64,000 nucleotides of DNA from Musa acuminata AAA Group (lineage: Eukaryota; Streptophyta; Magnoliopsida; Zingiberales; Musaceae), in the NCBI RefSeq assembly GCF_036884655.1, contig NC_088339.1, forward strand, positions 24,943,501 to 25,007,500. The letters are read 5' to 3'. Numbering within the stretch: the first letter of the stretch is position 1; each line of letters opens with the position of its first letter. Of this stretch, positions 11,617 to 24,492 are shown piece after piece. The notes below the pieces were generated by a model. The model was not told the DNA's origin. It saw only the letters and a program-made list of their open reading frames with translations, and did no database searches. Made by a program: the position numbers and the translations under genes.

Positions 11617-12748
11617 GTGTCTCTCTCTGGAAAATGGCTAAAACAAAGGAATCAGTTGACCTTAGGGCATTTTGTGTAGGTAGTTGTTTAACCATTTTAC
11701 TTTGTACCTGAAAGATGCCTTGTGTCTCTTCTGTTTTTGGCATAGGACATCTTTTTCTTGTTCTTGGTATTGTCTTCTCTTATAGATTTGTAGGGCTAAT
11801 GTATTCCTAAATCTCCAATGGGGTACACTTCCAAAACATCAACTTAGGTTGTGGCTTCCTAAAAACTGAAACATATGAAACATTTCTTTTAACAAAGTAT
11901 TAACACTAATTGAGGTTTTGACATTATTACGTCGACAATCAACCGATGAAAATTATCTATAATTCCATATCTACATGTTTTTTGAGTTGGGGGATGATAA
12001 GAGGTTGAGTTGGTAACTACTTTGGATCATAATAGAACACACACATGGAAGGCTTTGGAGGTGCCTGTGGGGTACATGAGTGAGAGAGAAGGTCTATATA
12101 GACCTCTTACTTTCATTATATGCATATTTGAGTGTGTTCTATGTGTGCATAGTGATATACATACATTCATATATACATACATATATATATGGGTGTGTAT
12201 AAAAAAAAAGAACAACGTATGTATGTGCATATGAAAAATATCAAAAAAAAAATTCCTTTCAAAAATAACAAATTAAGTAGTCCTTCCTAAGGTTCAAAAA
12301 ATATAAACGATAAGAAGGCATTCATGTATCATTGCTTCATGATTGCAGAGCTAAATAATTGGCATTTTAAGTACAAGAAGTGAGCAAAACAGTAATAGGA
12401 CGCTGGGAAGTACTTCTCCAAGCTCGGTGTATGCTTCATGTGCACTATGTTTGCCTTGGATTTCTCATGAATGGTCCAGCTGATAGTGAACAACGATTAA
12501 ATGGTGCCCCCCCCACAAAGGTTGTGAAGTCTTTTTCCGAGAGTGCAAAGTTCCCCACAAGAATTGTCATCCGTCGTTTCACCAATTTGTCACCTGTGAT
12601 AGCCTGCCATTATCAATCGAGCTGGCGTCTCTTTGATTTTGCCGCTCCTTGAATCAAGTGTTCATCTCGTCTAATAAACTGCTAGATGATGCTATCACTT
12701 GTACTACTACTTCTGTCCTTTTTACTCACTCTGCAAAATACTGGGTTT

Positions 12749-12783
<35 letters not shown>

Positions 12784-15700
12784 CGAGAGAGAGAGAGAGA
12801 GAGGTTTCTGATGTGATCTGAATCTGGTCTCCACGGGACGTGATATGCATCTGCATGGGGTAGACAGTCGTGCATGGGATGCCCCCAGTTCGTCGCCACG
12901 ATCACGTGCTCATGTCTGAGGTAGGTTAATCGTAGCCATTTCAATCTCCACAGCCCTCTTACCCTCTTCTGTCTTTTCCCCATCGGTGATTGATAGAAGT
13001 CCTCTTGGGGCCATCTCCATCGTCGAGCAATGACCAACTGTTTTGGCCTGTGAGTGTTCGCTCACCGTCTCGTACTTAATCTGCATGTAGTATATATATA
13101 TATATCCTCAGAAAAGAGCAGCCGCAGCATGTATGACCTTTCTGCGCTGTTACATCTTAGCATCTCGTTCTACTTTGCATGCGGCAGTTGTTGTACACAT
13201 GTAGCAGTTGCAGTATGTATACGTACCTCATACTGTCCTCTTTGACTTTGATTCCTGAGTTGGCCATGGCAGAAGCGCTCCTATTACCTCCGTCAAAACT
13301 AATTATTCTCCCTACGAGCAACTCCTTGTAATCTCTACCGATGAGCAACTCATTATTATGCCTTACAAACTGCAACACTCTTAGGTTCTCCTCATTTTCC
13401 TTTCTGCTGCAAATAACCCAAAAACTCCACCGAGTAGTCACACCATGAAAGAAACTTGGTGGCCATACTTGTGTTGAATTCCTACTGAGTTCTGCATGAA
13501 CCAATCTCTTCTGTATGTTCCCCATAGACATACGTTCTTCAGATCAAGTTTCAGTAGCTCGTGAGTTCTGTACAAGAGGTATGTCAGTAGCAGCGTGCAC
13601 TAATTGAGCCCATAAAGCAGGAGATTCAGATATTTCAGGAGTCATATCCTCGGATTATATTAGCTTGGCATCCAACTGATGCTGCCACATTCATCAGATC
13701 ATATGTGTGATGTAAATTCAGATTTTATGAGTTGGAAAATAGATTATTTGTTTTAGACTGATACAGTGTCCATACAGAAAAGAAACAGAAGACCTAAGTG
13801 AAGATGAGAGACGCCATATATACCATTTCCATATTACGCACTTCTCGAGGACATAAACCCTACAGGATGAAGTTGCTACCTCTTGCCGACACAGCTATAT
13901 ATGGTCCTCGTCTTACCTCGATGTCATTCCTACCATGCATGTTGTTCTGCATATGGGTGTTCACAGTCCTGGTGGCGTACTTACTAGTTTGCTTGGGGAA
14001 CATGGTGATCAGAATAACAGATTCAAGTATACACAAATGGTTTGTATGCGAAGAAAAGGAATTATAATTTTACTGAACGGTTTTGATGAATGTCAGAATA
14101 CACTGCTCTTGAATTTTTCTTTAGTAAATGTAATTTGGCATGGTTTATATATATACATATATTATTATCTGAAGAGACACATCTTGATTAGTTTCAGAAA
14201 TTTGTGGCTTTGAAACAAGAACAATGGTGATTGGAAACTGGAATCTTACAGCCAAAAGGCCCTTCATTGTTGGGCCTACAGAATTTTGCATGCTACATCC
14301 TAAACTCTTGAGATATTTCTAGCGTTTGATCATCCAAATGATGTTGAGGAATGCATCAAACAAGTTCACGAAACAGGCACAAGGAAGGATCACATCTCAT
14401 CGAGCTTTTCAAGATACTCTTGAAGGCCTCAGTGCATGGATTGTGCTTCTTCCGCTTCTTCTTCTTCTTCTTCTTCTTCTTACACCCTTCCCAAAGCACA
14501 ACGTAATCCATGATTCTAATGCACCCTTTTCTACGAACGTAAAAGATCCAAATACCCAAACTACAAGTCACGATCACATCAACGAGATGTCATCCACATC
14601 ATAATTCTGGAAAGGTGGCGCCGATGCACGGAGCCTTTCACCGACTTTTTTTGGGGAAGCTCAAAACAAATGGAAGAAGGCGTCGCAAGAAACAGCAGCA
14701 CCGTCCATCACATTACTCCATGTCACTGCTCGTTAGAGATGCGGCCACGTGAGGGATGTAACGTATAAGACTGAATAATGTACATGCGGTGCCATGTGTT
14801 CTTAAATATATGATGATGGTGTATAGACTTGGCTACACTCAAAGGACAGCTTTACGTATATAAAATAGTTGGGTGGAACACAGAACCAAAATCGTTGAAG
14901 CTTATGCATCCTTGCATTTGTGTTGATCCTACATTCATGGATGTATCAAGCACTTGGTTTCCACTGTTAACCTAACAAGAGCTAGCTTTGTTCCTAATCT
15001 ATTTCCATCTTCAGTAGAGGTTTTTGGAAGCTGTTTCAAGTCCCGGCAGTAGCTAGCAAGGATTGATGCTTTGTGCTTCAAGTCATATTCCAAAAGATGG
15101 AAATTGATCCTGTAAATGATTGTCCATGAATCAATCCAACTCCCTCTGAAAGAAAGCCAGTAGGGATGACCGTATTCATTGCATCCGTGACTTCTCTTCT
15201 GGCTTTCAGCTATTCCTCCTGCAAGTTACAAAGTGGCCTCTGTGCTGTGTCTGTGCATAGTGTTTCTTTGACGCATGACTTTGTTTCAGTACAAAATAAC
15301 CAAAAAGTGACTGCATAAAGTTCCTGATCATTGTACATTGATTTCGGGTAGTTGCATCAGCATATGGGTGGAATCATTGCCTCTTTAGGGTTTTAGTCAG
15401 ACCAGTCTTTCTCTTTCTCTTATTGCTTCGGGCACCAGCTTATCATTCCTAAACATGGTTTTGAGCATGTAAAAGAAGTTGCTTGGCACTCCTGTAACAT
15501 GGGGCATCATTGCCATTACTGGCCCAGCAGCCGCTCCACCAGTAAAGCAACTTGGGTTTTGATTACAGTGCCAATTTACAGCACCACATGGGTGTAGAAG
15601 AAAGCTTTCTCAAGCTTTTCAACATCGAGTATCCTTGTGGGGCATCATACGACAGCTTTGCATGTGATTCCTTGTTCCTCTTGGTTTGACCGAAAGAGCT

Positions 15701-16490
15701 TGATGCAATCTACATGGGGAAGAAGAGAAGACTGTCAAGTGCTCATCGGATCCTCCCTCGGCTTGCGAAACAAGGTGTGGTTGTATGTTTGCCTCTGCTT
15801 TCTCACAAAAACAGCTCACCAGAAAGAAGCACCAAATTGCCTTGTGATCTTCTGCGCATCTTCGCTGTCGATCGGATGGAAATCATGTGATCCATCAAGT
15901 GCGAGGCAGCATGGAAACTCCACTCTTGTCATCTCCGAATCAATTTAACCATATAATTTCGGCAGAGTTAACTGTATTCTTGCTGTGTCATGTAGGTCAT
16001 GGCTACCTGTATTTGTCTGCAAACTGCTACTTAAAACACATATTATACAGAGAGCTAGCTGAGCTTAGTACTATGTCGAACTCAGTCTGGTACTGCGGTG
16101 CCAGTAAACAACATGGAGGTGTGAGCTTCATCATTAGATCTTAGTGAGCATCTAATCTTATTCTATTGCTGCTGCTAATGCTCAGAGTTGTGTGTCATGT
16201 ATTATATGAAACGAGAAGAGGTGTTAGGTAGATCCAAGCCATGGGAGGGACTGGTGTTCTCCCCTGGTGCTTTGCTGTGATTGGTTGGGCGAGAAGAGCA
16301 TTCTGTTTGTGCTTGAGCCTCTCCCCTGATCATTATTTGATCATCCCTGTAATCTTAAACATATCATTGATTCTTAAATCAAAGAAGACTTTTTTATGAG
16401 AGATTCTTAAATTAAATTATGGATGATGCAAGCAAAGCATGGTGATGGCTTAAGAACTCAGCTATACCGCTGACCCAGGCCTGGAAGATC

Positions 16491-16553
<63 letters not shown>

Positions 16554-17779
16554 TTAAAATCTTAAACTACTGCGAAGTTCAAGATCTTCTAACGATGAGG
16601 ATTCTTCAGCATACATGTAATTTATCCGGTCAGATCTTACTCTGTCCTGTATTAGAAGGAAAGCTGATCATGGGAAGTTATCGAGGATTTGAACTTGCTC
16701 CGTCACTGCATCTTGATGCACCTATGGATCTAAGACGTGAACATGTAGATCCAGAGGAAGAGATCATGCTTTATGGATAAGAGAAGCTATGGAGAAGAAA
16801 CATGTGTTCTTCAGAAGGACTCGGAGGGAGAGAAGAACAAATGTTTTCTGAGAGGTAAAGCAGCAATCCACCATAGGAAAGAGCAGAGGTCGGCATGGGC
16901 TTTCGTGTTGGCAACTATGACTAGGGCACTTCACCTGTCAACGAAAGCCACATGCATTTTGTGCATCGAAGAGACATCCATCATGAGCGAGAAGACACAA
17001 CACGGTTGTCGCCAAGAAGTGCTGCCGATTGCTTCTATCCTGCATGTCATATGTTGATGGTGCAAAACAGGAATTGAAGTATCATTCATGGCGTCTTTAC
17101 ACACACACACACACACAAATTAACAGCATTGATTCTCTTATGAGCAAAACGACTGGAGATCAACCAGAGACTAGATTTGAGAGTTAAGATTAGGTGGACG
17201 AGCGCTCGCTGGATTCTGTGGAGGGGGTGAAGAAAACCAAACTTGACATGTCCGCCTCTCTGTAATTTGCAATATGATAGTGTGCGGGACAAATACTTTA
17301 GAGTACAACATAACATGGTCTGCGTGGTTCACACTGACATCAGTAGTCCCTCCTCCTCTCCGAAGTCTCCACTTGCAGACACAGGAAGAGATGGCAGCAT
17401 GGTGTATCCCCCGGATGTGATTCTCTCTCTCTCTCTCTCTCCAACGTCACTATTTAGACGCACCACTTGCCCATTAATTTCTCTCATGCGCTTGTCTTCC
17501 TTCTCAGCAACACCTCCTGTGATCTTCATTGCTTCTCTCTCTGTCTCTCTCTCCGTCGACCCTTCTCTTCCCCCACATAGCTTTTGGTTTCCTGACATCG
17601 CTCCCCACTTCTTCTCGTTCTCCCTCAGCTCGCGATATCCTGTCCCTAGAACTTGTCTCACCCCTCTCCCCACAAGAGGAACAACTTGCACTAGCATTGT
17701 CTTCTAGTCCTTGTTCTTCCCTATTTATAGCTCGTCTTGGACGCCCATACACACCAGAAAGCGCCATCCGCTAGCGAAG
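11615..17779. other. 6 kb intergenic region between two divergent PRE genes
   Basis: No gene recognised; the ORFs present are short, overlapping and without similarity. Simple repeats: (GT)n then (GA)n at 12751-12802, (CTT)n at 14450-14481, (CT)n at 16493-16550, (AC)n at 17099-17117 and CT runs at 17422-17442. A G-box-like TCACGTGC lies at 12902-12909. The last 350 bp are CT-rich and probably form the core promoter and 5' UTR of the plus-strand PRE gene. Confidence 0.5.
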
Positions 17780-18143
17780 ATGTCAAGCAGGAGGCCTCGA
17801 TCGTGGCAGTCGAGCTCGGCGTCGAGGATCACCGACGAACAGATCAATGATCTGGTGTCCAAGTTGCAAGCAGTCCTCCCTGAGGCCCGCATTCGCAGAT
17901 CCGATAGAGTAAGTTGATTTGAAGGATCAGGCAAGCATATATACCAATGCTCGTTTGCTGCGAGACTCACTCACGCTTCATGGTGCGCAGGTGTCGGCAG
18001 CCAAGGTCCTGCAGGAGACCTGCAACTACATCAGAAGCCTGCACCGCGAGGTGGACGACTTGAGCGAAAGGCTCTCGGAGTTGCTCGCTTCCACGGAGTC
18101 CAGCAGCGCTCAAGCTGCCATCATTAGAAGCTTGCTCATGTAG
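17780..18143 (+). CDS. PRE/ILI1-type atypical HLH protein
   Basis: Two exons, 17780-17908 and 17991-18143, joined in phase 0 (donor AGA|GTAAGT, acceptor GCGCAG), encode 93 residues. The protein starts [20 protein letters not shown], continues [16 protein letters not shown] and a loop, then [19 protein letters not shown] and ends AIIRSLLM, the canonical PRE C-terminus. It is a non-DNA-binding HLH cofactor expected to free growth-promoting bHLH factors from inhibitors. The intron sits at exactly the same protein position as in the minus-strand paralogue at 11 kb. However, the two sequences belong to recognisably different subtypes ([10 protein letters not shown] versus [10 protein letters not shown]), so this is not a fresh tandem copy. 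Intact. Confidence 0.95.
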
Positions 18144-20436
18144 AAGGTCCACCTTAAGGTCGGTCATTTGTCTGCTGCATCAAACGAAGGTGTCATTTCA
18201 AGAACATCGTGGTGAACCATGCAATGAGATCCAGGAAGTGCTCATTGCAACATGACTAGCGGGTTCGGCGTGGTCTCGATGTACTAAAACGAGGAGCTAA
18301 ACTTGTGTGTGTCGATCGTGTAGTGCTACTGGTCCTTGTAGTCTTGAACAACGTTCTTAATTGAATGAGTTTGTCGGATCAATGTTCTTGCAACGCTTAG
18401 CTTCCCTCAAAAGAAGAAGAAAGCCATTGATCATCTGCAATATACTTCTGATGTGATTGGTAGGGTTTTAGTCACATAAGAATCTGAAACAATATTAACT
18501 TTGCTTACACAAATATATTTACTCAGTCCGTCACAGTAGTTTCCCCAAACACACGAGTTTTTTGAGAAAGATTATTCTGCTGATATCAGTCTTCCTATGA
18601 TTTCAAATCTGCGCCAGTTCAGTAGGTGTGCATTGATGATCACAGGGAAGAAGAAAACAAGAACACCAGCCTCGATGATGTAGAACATAACCACTACGAG
18701 ATATCGAAAGAAGATTCACTTCTACTTCGTCCTATAGCAGTTTGTGACTTGGTTCTTTCTTTGGACTGCGTAAGACAATATATAGAGATTGATGAAGCTT
18801 TGAAGAGAGTCAAAACATGAAAATATAGTGACTTCTCTTGTTCTTTCCGAGGAAGAAGCAGCTCTGCCTCCCTATCTATCATATCAATGAGGAACTGAGA
18901 CACAAATCTGTAGCAAAGCAAAGAAAGCCCAACGCTTGGATAGGCCCATCCAACACTCGCATCAACAATGGGAGTTTGAGCCATCACGAATGATTTGTTA
19001 TTCATGTAACTCGATAATCTTTCAAGCTCTTCTTCTTCTTCTTCTTCTTGGAAAGGAGCTTGTTTTTTCTTGACTTTATCTCTTCTTCACATTTCTCCCT
19101 CAGTTATGTTTGTTCCAGTCATCCTATATTGCATTACCAGTAATAATCACACGTCTGATTCAAATCTGTGCACCCCTCATATCTAACTCTACCCTACATC
19201 TGAGCTACATCTAATTCATGCGTCTGCATCAGTAGGATCACAAAATTGTGCACCCATAAAATCATCATTTCAGTATTCATGTATGCCCATCAAAATATAA
19301 AATAAAAAAAAGAAATGATTTTTTTTTCTTACAAGTTAAAAAACTTGACGTTGAAATCTTTTTATGATGCAAAGAAAATGAACCATTAAAAAAATCAAGA
19401 TCGATTCGTGTGGTGAAACCAAATTACTCGTGGTGTTGGAGCTTAAATCAGTAATGTTACCGTCGTATTGATGACCGATCGATATCGACAAAAATAAAAC
19501 CCCTAAAATGTATTGAGAGATCTTTTAACTCCAACTTAATAATGGTGAAATTATACTGTCATGGATAATTGATGATCTTAATTCATCAAAACAAACAACC
19601 AGTTCTTGTTCAGAGTAAAAAATGTTAATGTTTTCCTCTCCCCTTACTCCTCCTGGTTTGCTGCAAGACCGATGGATGATGTGAGGCCAGATTCACTAAC
19701 AGCTGTTGTATGTGAGTTAGGTAGCAACCCCAGCAGCTCTCGGGACCCCATCCCTTTGATTCCTGACCTCCATTTCTCTCAAAGGGCCACCATCCCCTTA
19801 AATGCTTGTGTTGTCCATTGCTGTGCAAATCATTGTTTCACTAGCATGGATATCTCAACCCTGTTTCTTCACCCCTCTCATTCATTGACCTACATCACAC
19901 AACTTCTTCTCCCCAAGGAGACCCAAGCACACTTTCGTGTGAACATCCAACACAAATGGAACAATCTTAGCCCTAGTTAGCTAACTAGGATAGAGGAAAG
20001 GTAAAGCATGTACAGCATACATATGTTTGGATAACACCCAGTGGATTAACTTCAAGTAGGTGGAGATGCAGAAATGTTAGATAGTTTCTTCGGCAAATTA
20101 AACTTGGATATAGGGACTTGAAGACCAAGTCACATTGCAGTATATAAATACAAAAGGTCACACTAATTCCATTGGTGTTCGTGAGTGCAAGTCCTTGACA
20201 GTGCAATTTGGTCCATTTTGTAGTTATGATGTTAATATTCATCGGGATATAATTCTTGTTTTACTTTCTTTCCGGTGTTGAATGATATATTTCCACACCT
20301 CAGCTCTCACTTGCTCTCTAATCTCTCTCTGTCTGTGTCCACCACAACCTTCTTGTTGTTAGCATCTCTTCTTTTTCTCTTTCAGCAGTTTCATAGGCGG
20401 GTGACCCTGCCATCCTCTGCACTCTGCAGCAAATTG
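18144..20436. other. Intergenic region and HD-Zip promoter
   Basis: No recognised gene. The stretch 18460-19600 is AT-rich with poly-T runs. An ORF at 19606-19980 has no similarity I know. The stretch 20275-20436 is a T/CT-rich leader for the HD-Zip gene. An ATG at 20275 is in frame with the HD-Zip start at 20437, but the translated extension is Ser/Leu/Phe-rich and unlike family members. Confidence 0.5.
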
Positions 20437-21686
20437 ATGTCCTGCAATGGTATGGCGTCGTCATCCTCTTCCTTCTTCTCCCCAAATTATGTGATACATA
20501 TGCAAACTCCTCATGAGGAAGAACACCAACTCTCCTCTGCGGTTGCCGCCCTCCTTCACAACTCCCCATGCAACAGTCTCCAAGACCTCAGAGGTAAGCT
20601 TGTCACGCATCTCCAAGCACCTGTCTCCTTGAATTCTGGAACTAAACCAGCTTGAAGCCCTCGGATGGTGGTGGCGCAGTCATGGCTCCGATGATAGGGA
20701 AGAGATCTCTGTCCTTCTCGGGGGTCGAGAACGGCGATGAGATGCACGCCGATGAAGACTTCTCGGATGACGGCATGCAGACAGGCGAGAAGAAGAGGAG
20801 GCTCACCGTGGAGCAGGTGAGGACACTCGAGAAGAACTTCGAGCAGGGGAACAAGCTGGAGCCCGAGAGAAAGATGCAGCTGGCCCGAGCCCTGGGGCTG
20901 CAGCCAAGGCAGGTGGCCATCTGGTTCCAGAACAGGAGGGCCAGGTGGAAGACGAAGCAACTGGAGAAGGATTACGATGTCCTGAAGAGACAGTTCGAGG
21001 CAATGAAATCGGAGAATGAGGCTCTGCGCGCACAGAACCAGAAGCTCCACGCTGAGGTACCCGAGAATTCTCGATCTCTCCAATCACTTAATAGCTCTCT
21101 TCCCTAATCGATAAGCCTTCGAGAATGATGACCTGATGATGGTTTCAAGAACCGTCTCCTTTGTGGTGTCAAGTTATCACCTTTATGTTTCTTAAAGCTG
21201 CGATTGGGATTCTCACATCCGCATTTCTATTTTGTACTTCACATGAACATCATCAAGTTGGTGTTATAGCTTGCGATCTTTCTTTTTGTCTTTTTTGTGA
21301 GAACATTTGTTTTACCTCCGGTGGTTGCATACCATGCACAGATATCGGCGCTCAAAGGCAGAGAGGCACCGGAGCTGATCAACCTCAACAAAGAAACCGA
21401 AGGTTCATGCAGCAACAGAAGTGAGAATAGCTCCGAGATCAACTTAGATATCTCGAGAACATCGGTCACCGAGAGCCCCTTGAATCCTCACCAAAGCCTA
21501 CCTTTCATTCACTCCATCAGGCCAGCCGACATGGACCAGCTCCTTCAGAGTTCTTCCAGGCCAGAGATGCAATCCCCCAAGATCGAGACCGGCGCCACGG
21601 AGGGAAGCTTCAGCAACCTGTTGTGCGGCATGGAAGACCAATCCGCCTCCTTCTGGCCATGGTCAGATCACCCCAACTTCCATTAG
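20437..21686 (+). CDS. HD-Zip class I homeodomain-leucine zipper transcription factor
   Basis: Three exons, 20437-20593, 20680-21056 and 21342-21686, encode 292 residues in phase throughout. The N-terminus MSCNGMASS and [10 protein letters not shown] is conserved in the ATHB13/ATHB20/HAT7 and rice HOX21/HOX23 branch. The homeodomain spans about residues 90-145 ([18 protein letters not shown]; recognition helix [16 protein letters not shown]). The leucine zipper follows without a gap, from about residue 146 ([18 protein letters not shown]), and intron 2 falls inside the zipper. A conserved [13 protein letters not shown] stretch and a terminal [11 protein letters not shown] (Trp-rich activation-type tail) complete the family profile. 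Members bind CAATNATTG sites and act in development and stress. Intact. The 3' UTR contains a TA microsatellite at 21781. Confidence 0.96.
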
Positions 21687-21776
21687 CTCGTCTGTTCGAT
21701 CGACTCCTCATCGCTGTCCGCATGGTTGCTGAAATGTGAGAATTATGCTGCATTAGCAGCATTTGAATTTGAATTC

Positions 21777-21780
<4 letters not shown>

Positions 21781-21812
<32 letters not shown>
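21781..21812. repeat. (AT)n microsatellite in the HD-Zip 3' flank
   Basis: Sixteen AT units about 95 bp after the HD-Zip stop codon, probably within the 3' UTR. Confidence 0.9.
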
Positions 21813-21814
<2 letters not shown>

Positions 21815-24198
21815 TTGTCGAGTTTCAGAGGCATTCCTTCGATTGCATCAAAGCAGTGAATTGCTTTCCCCTTCCTTCGACCGTGCCGAGTGGTGTCTAC
21901 CGGTTTCCGCAGCTGCTCTTTCTCCCTCTCCGCACTGCATGTTTGCAGGTGTTCTCAGGAAAGTTGAGCGACAACAGGTGAAAGCATTAGAGCACCAACT
22001 CGGACTCGAGATCGTACAAGTACATGGAGAGGCCAACCTACAAGACATTGAAATTGGCTGCCACATGGACCATATATTAAAAAGTTGCACCTTTTCTAAA
22101 AGGTCTCTTCTTTGCAGCTACTACTACTTTTTACTTGATGAATGCTTCTAGCTGAACTTGTTCATAAGAATATTAGGTATAGCGAGTCTGGAACATATGC
22201 TGCTTGAGATAGAGAATGGAGATGAGGAATGGTACCCAGGAAAGGAGGAAAGAAACAGCATGCATGTGAAGGCCAAGAAGGTGAGGAAGAAAACAAGGTG
22301 TGGGGAAAGGGGTTCTGTCTTTGGTTTTTGGTTAGTAATATCCTTGCTGCTGACACCGGAAGGCAACCTTTAGCCAGCCAGTACCCCACTTTGGCCTCAC
22401 AGGAAAAAGTCTTCTTGCATTTGAGATAAGAGAAGCATGTGATCCACTGTCACTTCCTATCCTACAGACTTTAATGATGATGGTGCAACTGCAAGGTCTT
22501 GTTCAGAATTCTGTAAGCTTATTCTAAACTCAAACCTTTTCTTTTCTCTTTTTCTTTGGTGGGGAGCTGGAAATTACCTTTACAGTTTAGGCTGAATGCC
22601 GGAAGAACTCACTGAACTCAGTAGATAACATTGTCGAGAAGTAATTAGCATGCACAATCCACCCAAAGCTGCTGCTAAATACACATGCTGGCAGCTGTTT
22701 CCAAAAGAATCTTGATCATCATGTGATCCTGCATCCAGTAAACGACTGTCACAGAAATCCAAAAGGAGGCCCGAGTTCTCCCTTCTCACTCTGTAAATCT
22801 TGAACTCTTGTGGTGAGATGCCACCACCTTATGGCTTTAGCATGTTGTCCAGATCTGAAGGGAGGGTATCAAGAACAGTGAGAGACTGAGTTCAAGCAGG
22901 CCATTTCTGTAGAAAAGAACATGCACAAGGGCTGTGTACATCAAAACTTACTTCAGGTAACAGAAAGATTCTTCTTGATAGATAGAGAGCAGCAGTAGTC
23001 GGATTGTTAGGCATGGAAAGTCAATGGAAAGGGATGTTAAGGGCTTCATATTACAGATCATAAGACATGGCATGGTGCTCTCCTCAGGGAATCAGGGTAG
23101 GGTGGGTGGGTCAGTGCACTCACAAGCACACATATCTCTGAGGATGAGTATTGAGTGTTTTCTAAAGCCCAAGAACATCAATTTTTCTTAAATATTAGAT
23201 GCATTAATTTGTCTTAACACATAGATTTCGGCATACGATCATGTAAGTCAAATGCCAAAAATATGGAGAAAAAGATTGATGGCATAATTCATGATGACCA
23301 GTGCAAACCAATGAGGGGAATGTTTTTTCTGATTTGAAGAATACACAGTCCAATGGCTGCAAAAGATCAAGAACCTATATAATCTATCCTGAGAGCAATG
23401 TGCTGGAATAGGATTTCTCAGCCTCAGTGGAAGACTGTGTGTGGAGCTGAACTTTTCATATGGAAAGGTCAGGAGTGATGTGTTCTTGGGGAGGACCAAT
23501 GCAAACTTGTCTAAATCTCATGAGCAAATGCTGCTGACATTGTCCTGTGGCATTTGGCTCCATGTGGGAGCACACTGACCAACTGTTGTTGCATAGGCCT
23601 GGAAGCTTGCCAGTAGGGACATGCTGTATGTAGACCAGTTTGCTCAAGAAACAGAGGGCTCCTTGAAGGTTTCTCAAGTGTAGGTTTCTGAAAGTGTTGT
23701 TCATGGGCTGTGCGGAGGATGATTAGCTCCCTTGTCTTCACTGCAATGACCATCTATCAGCTGAGAACAGGGTAGGATGCAGAACCTTTTTAGGAGAGGA
23801 GGCCAAGAAACTTTAGGTTTTAAAAAGACCAAGATTATTACCTAATTAAAAACTTGATTTTCATGCAAGAACTTTTTTCTGTGAGTTAATAAATCAATGG
23901 ACAGTGAGCTCAAGCCAGTAAGGTCACTTTTTTGAGGGAAAGATTGGGTGTAGCTGATGCAGTTCATGCAATAAGAAGGGTAGGAGAATCTTCCCTACTA
24001 AAAGAAAAAAAAGGAAAGGAAGAAAACTAATTCAGCAGCTTCCATCTATCTATATAATTACATGTAAAGTTTACCTCTAGCTTAGAAACACATCTTCCAA
24101 CCTAGTGAGATTACTCAAACAAATTCATAGTATATTCCAAGCTTAAAAAGTCCAAAAAATGAAGTGTAATCCTATCTAGTTCAGGTTAGATTTATTTA
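21813..24198. other. Intergenic, no gene recognised
   Basis: Only short ORFs without family similarity. The stretch 21950-22380 has several overlapping ORFs on both strands, which reflects base composition more than coding. No RNA gene or transposon signature was seen. Confidence 0.4.
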
Positions 24199-24492
24199 GA
24201 TCCTCTATCATTTGCAGTAAAAATTAAACACAGGAAACTATATTGCAAAAAAGAAATCATAGCTTCAATGCACAAATTTTGAATGTGGATTGCTCGATCC
24301 TCTGTCATTTGCAGTAAAAATTAAACACAGGAATCTATATTGCAAAAAAGGTAATCATAGCTTCGATGCACAAATTTTGAATGTGGATTGCTTGATCCTC
24401 TTTCATTTGCAGTAAAAATTAAACACAGGAATCTATATTGCAAAAAAAAAGAAATCATAGCTTCAATGCACAAATTTTGAATGTGGATTGCT
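24199..24492. repeat. Three-copy tandem repeat, unit about 97-99 bp
   Basis: Units begin at 24199, 24296 and 24394 with GATCCTCT.TCATTTGCAG, and each ends ..TTTTGAATGTGGATTGCT. They differ at only a few positions and in the length of the internal poly-A (5-9 A), so the amplification is recent. It lies about 1.7 kb beyond the 3' end of the TyrRS pseudogene. Confidence 0.93.

Noticed and set aside
16230..16360. Possible microRNA hairpin around GAGCCTCTCCCCTGATCATT
   Set aside because: No match to conserved plant microRNA sequences I know, and no clear star-strand pairing.
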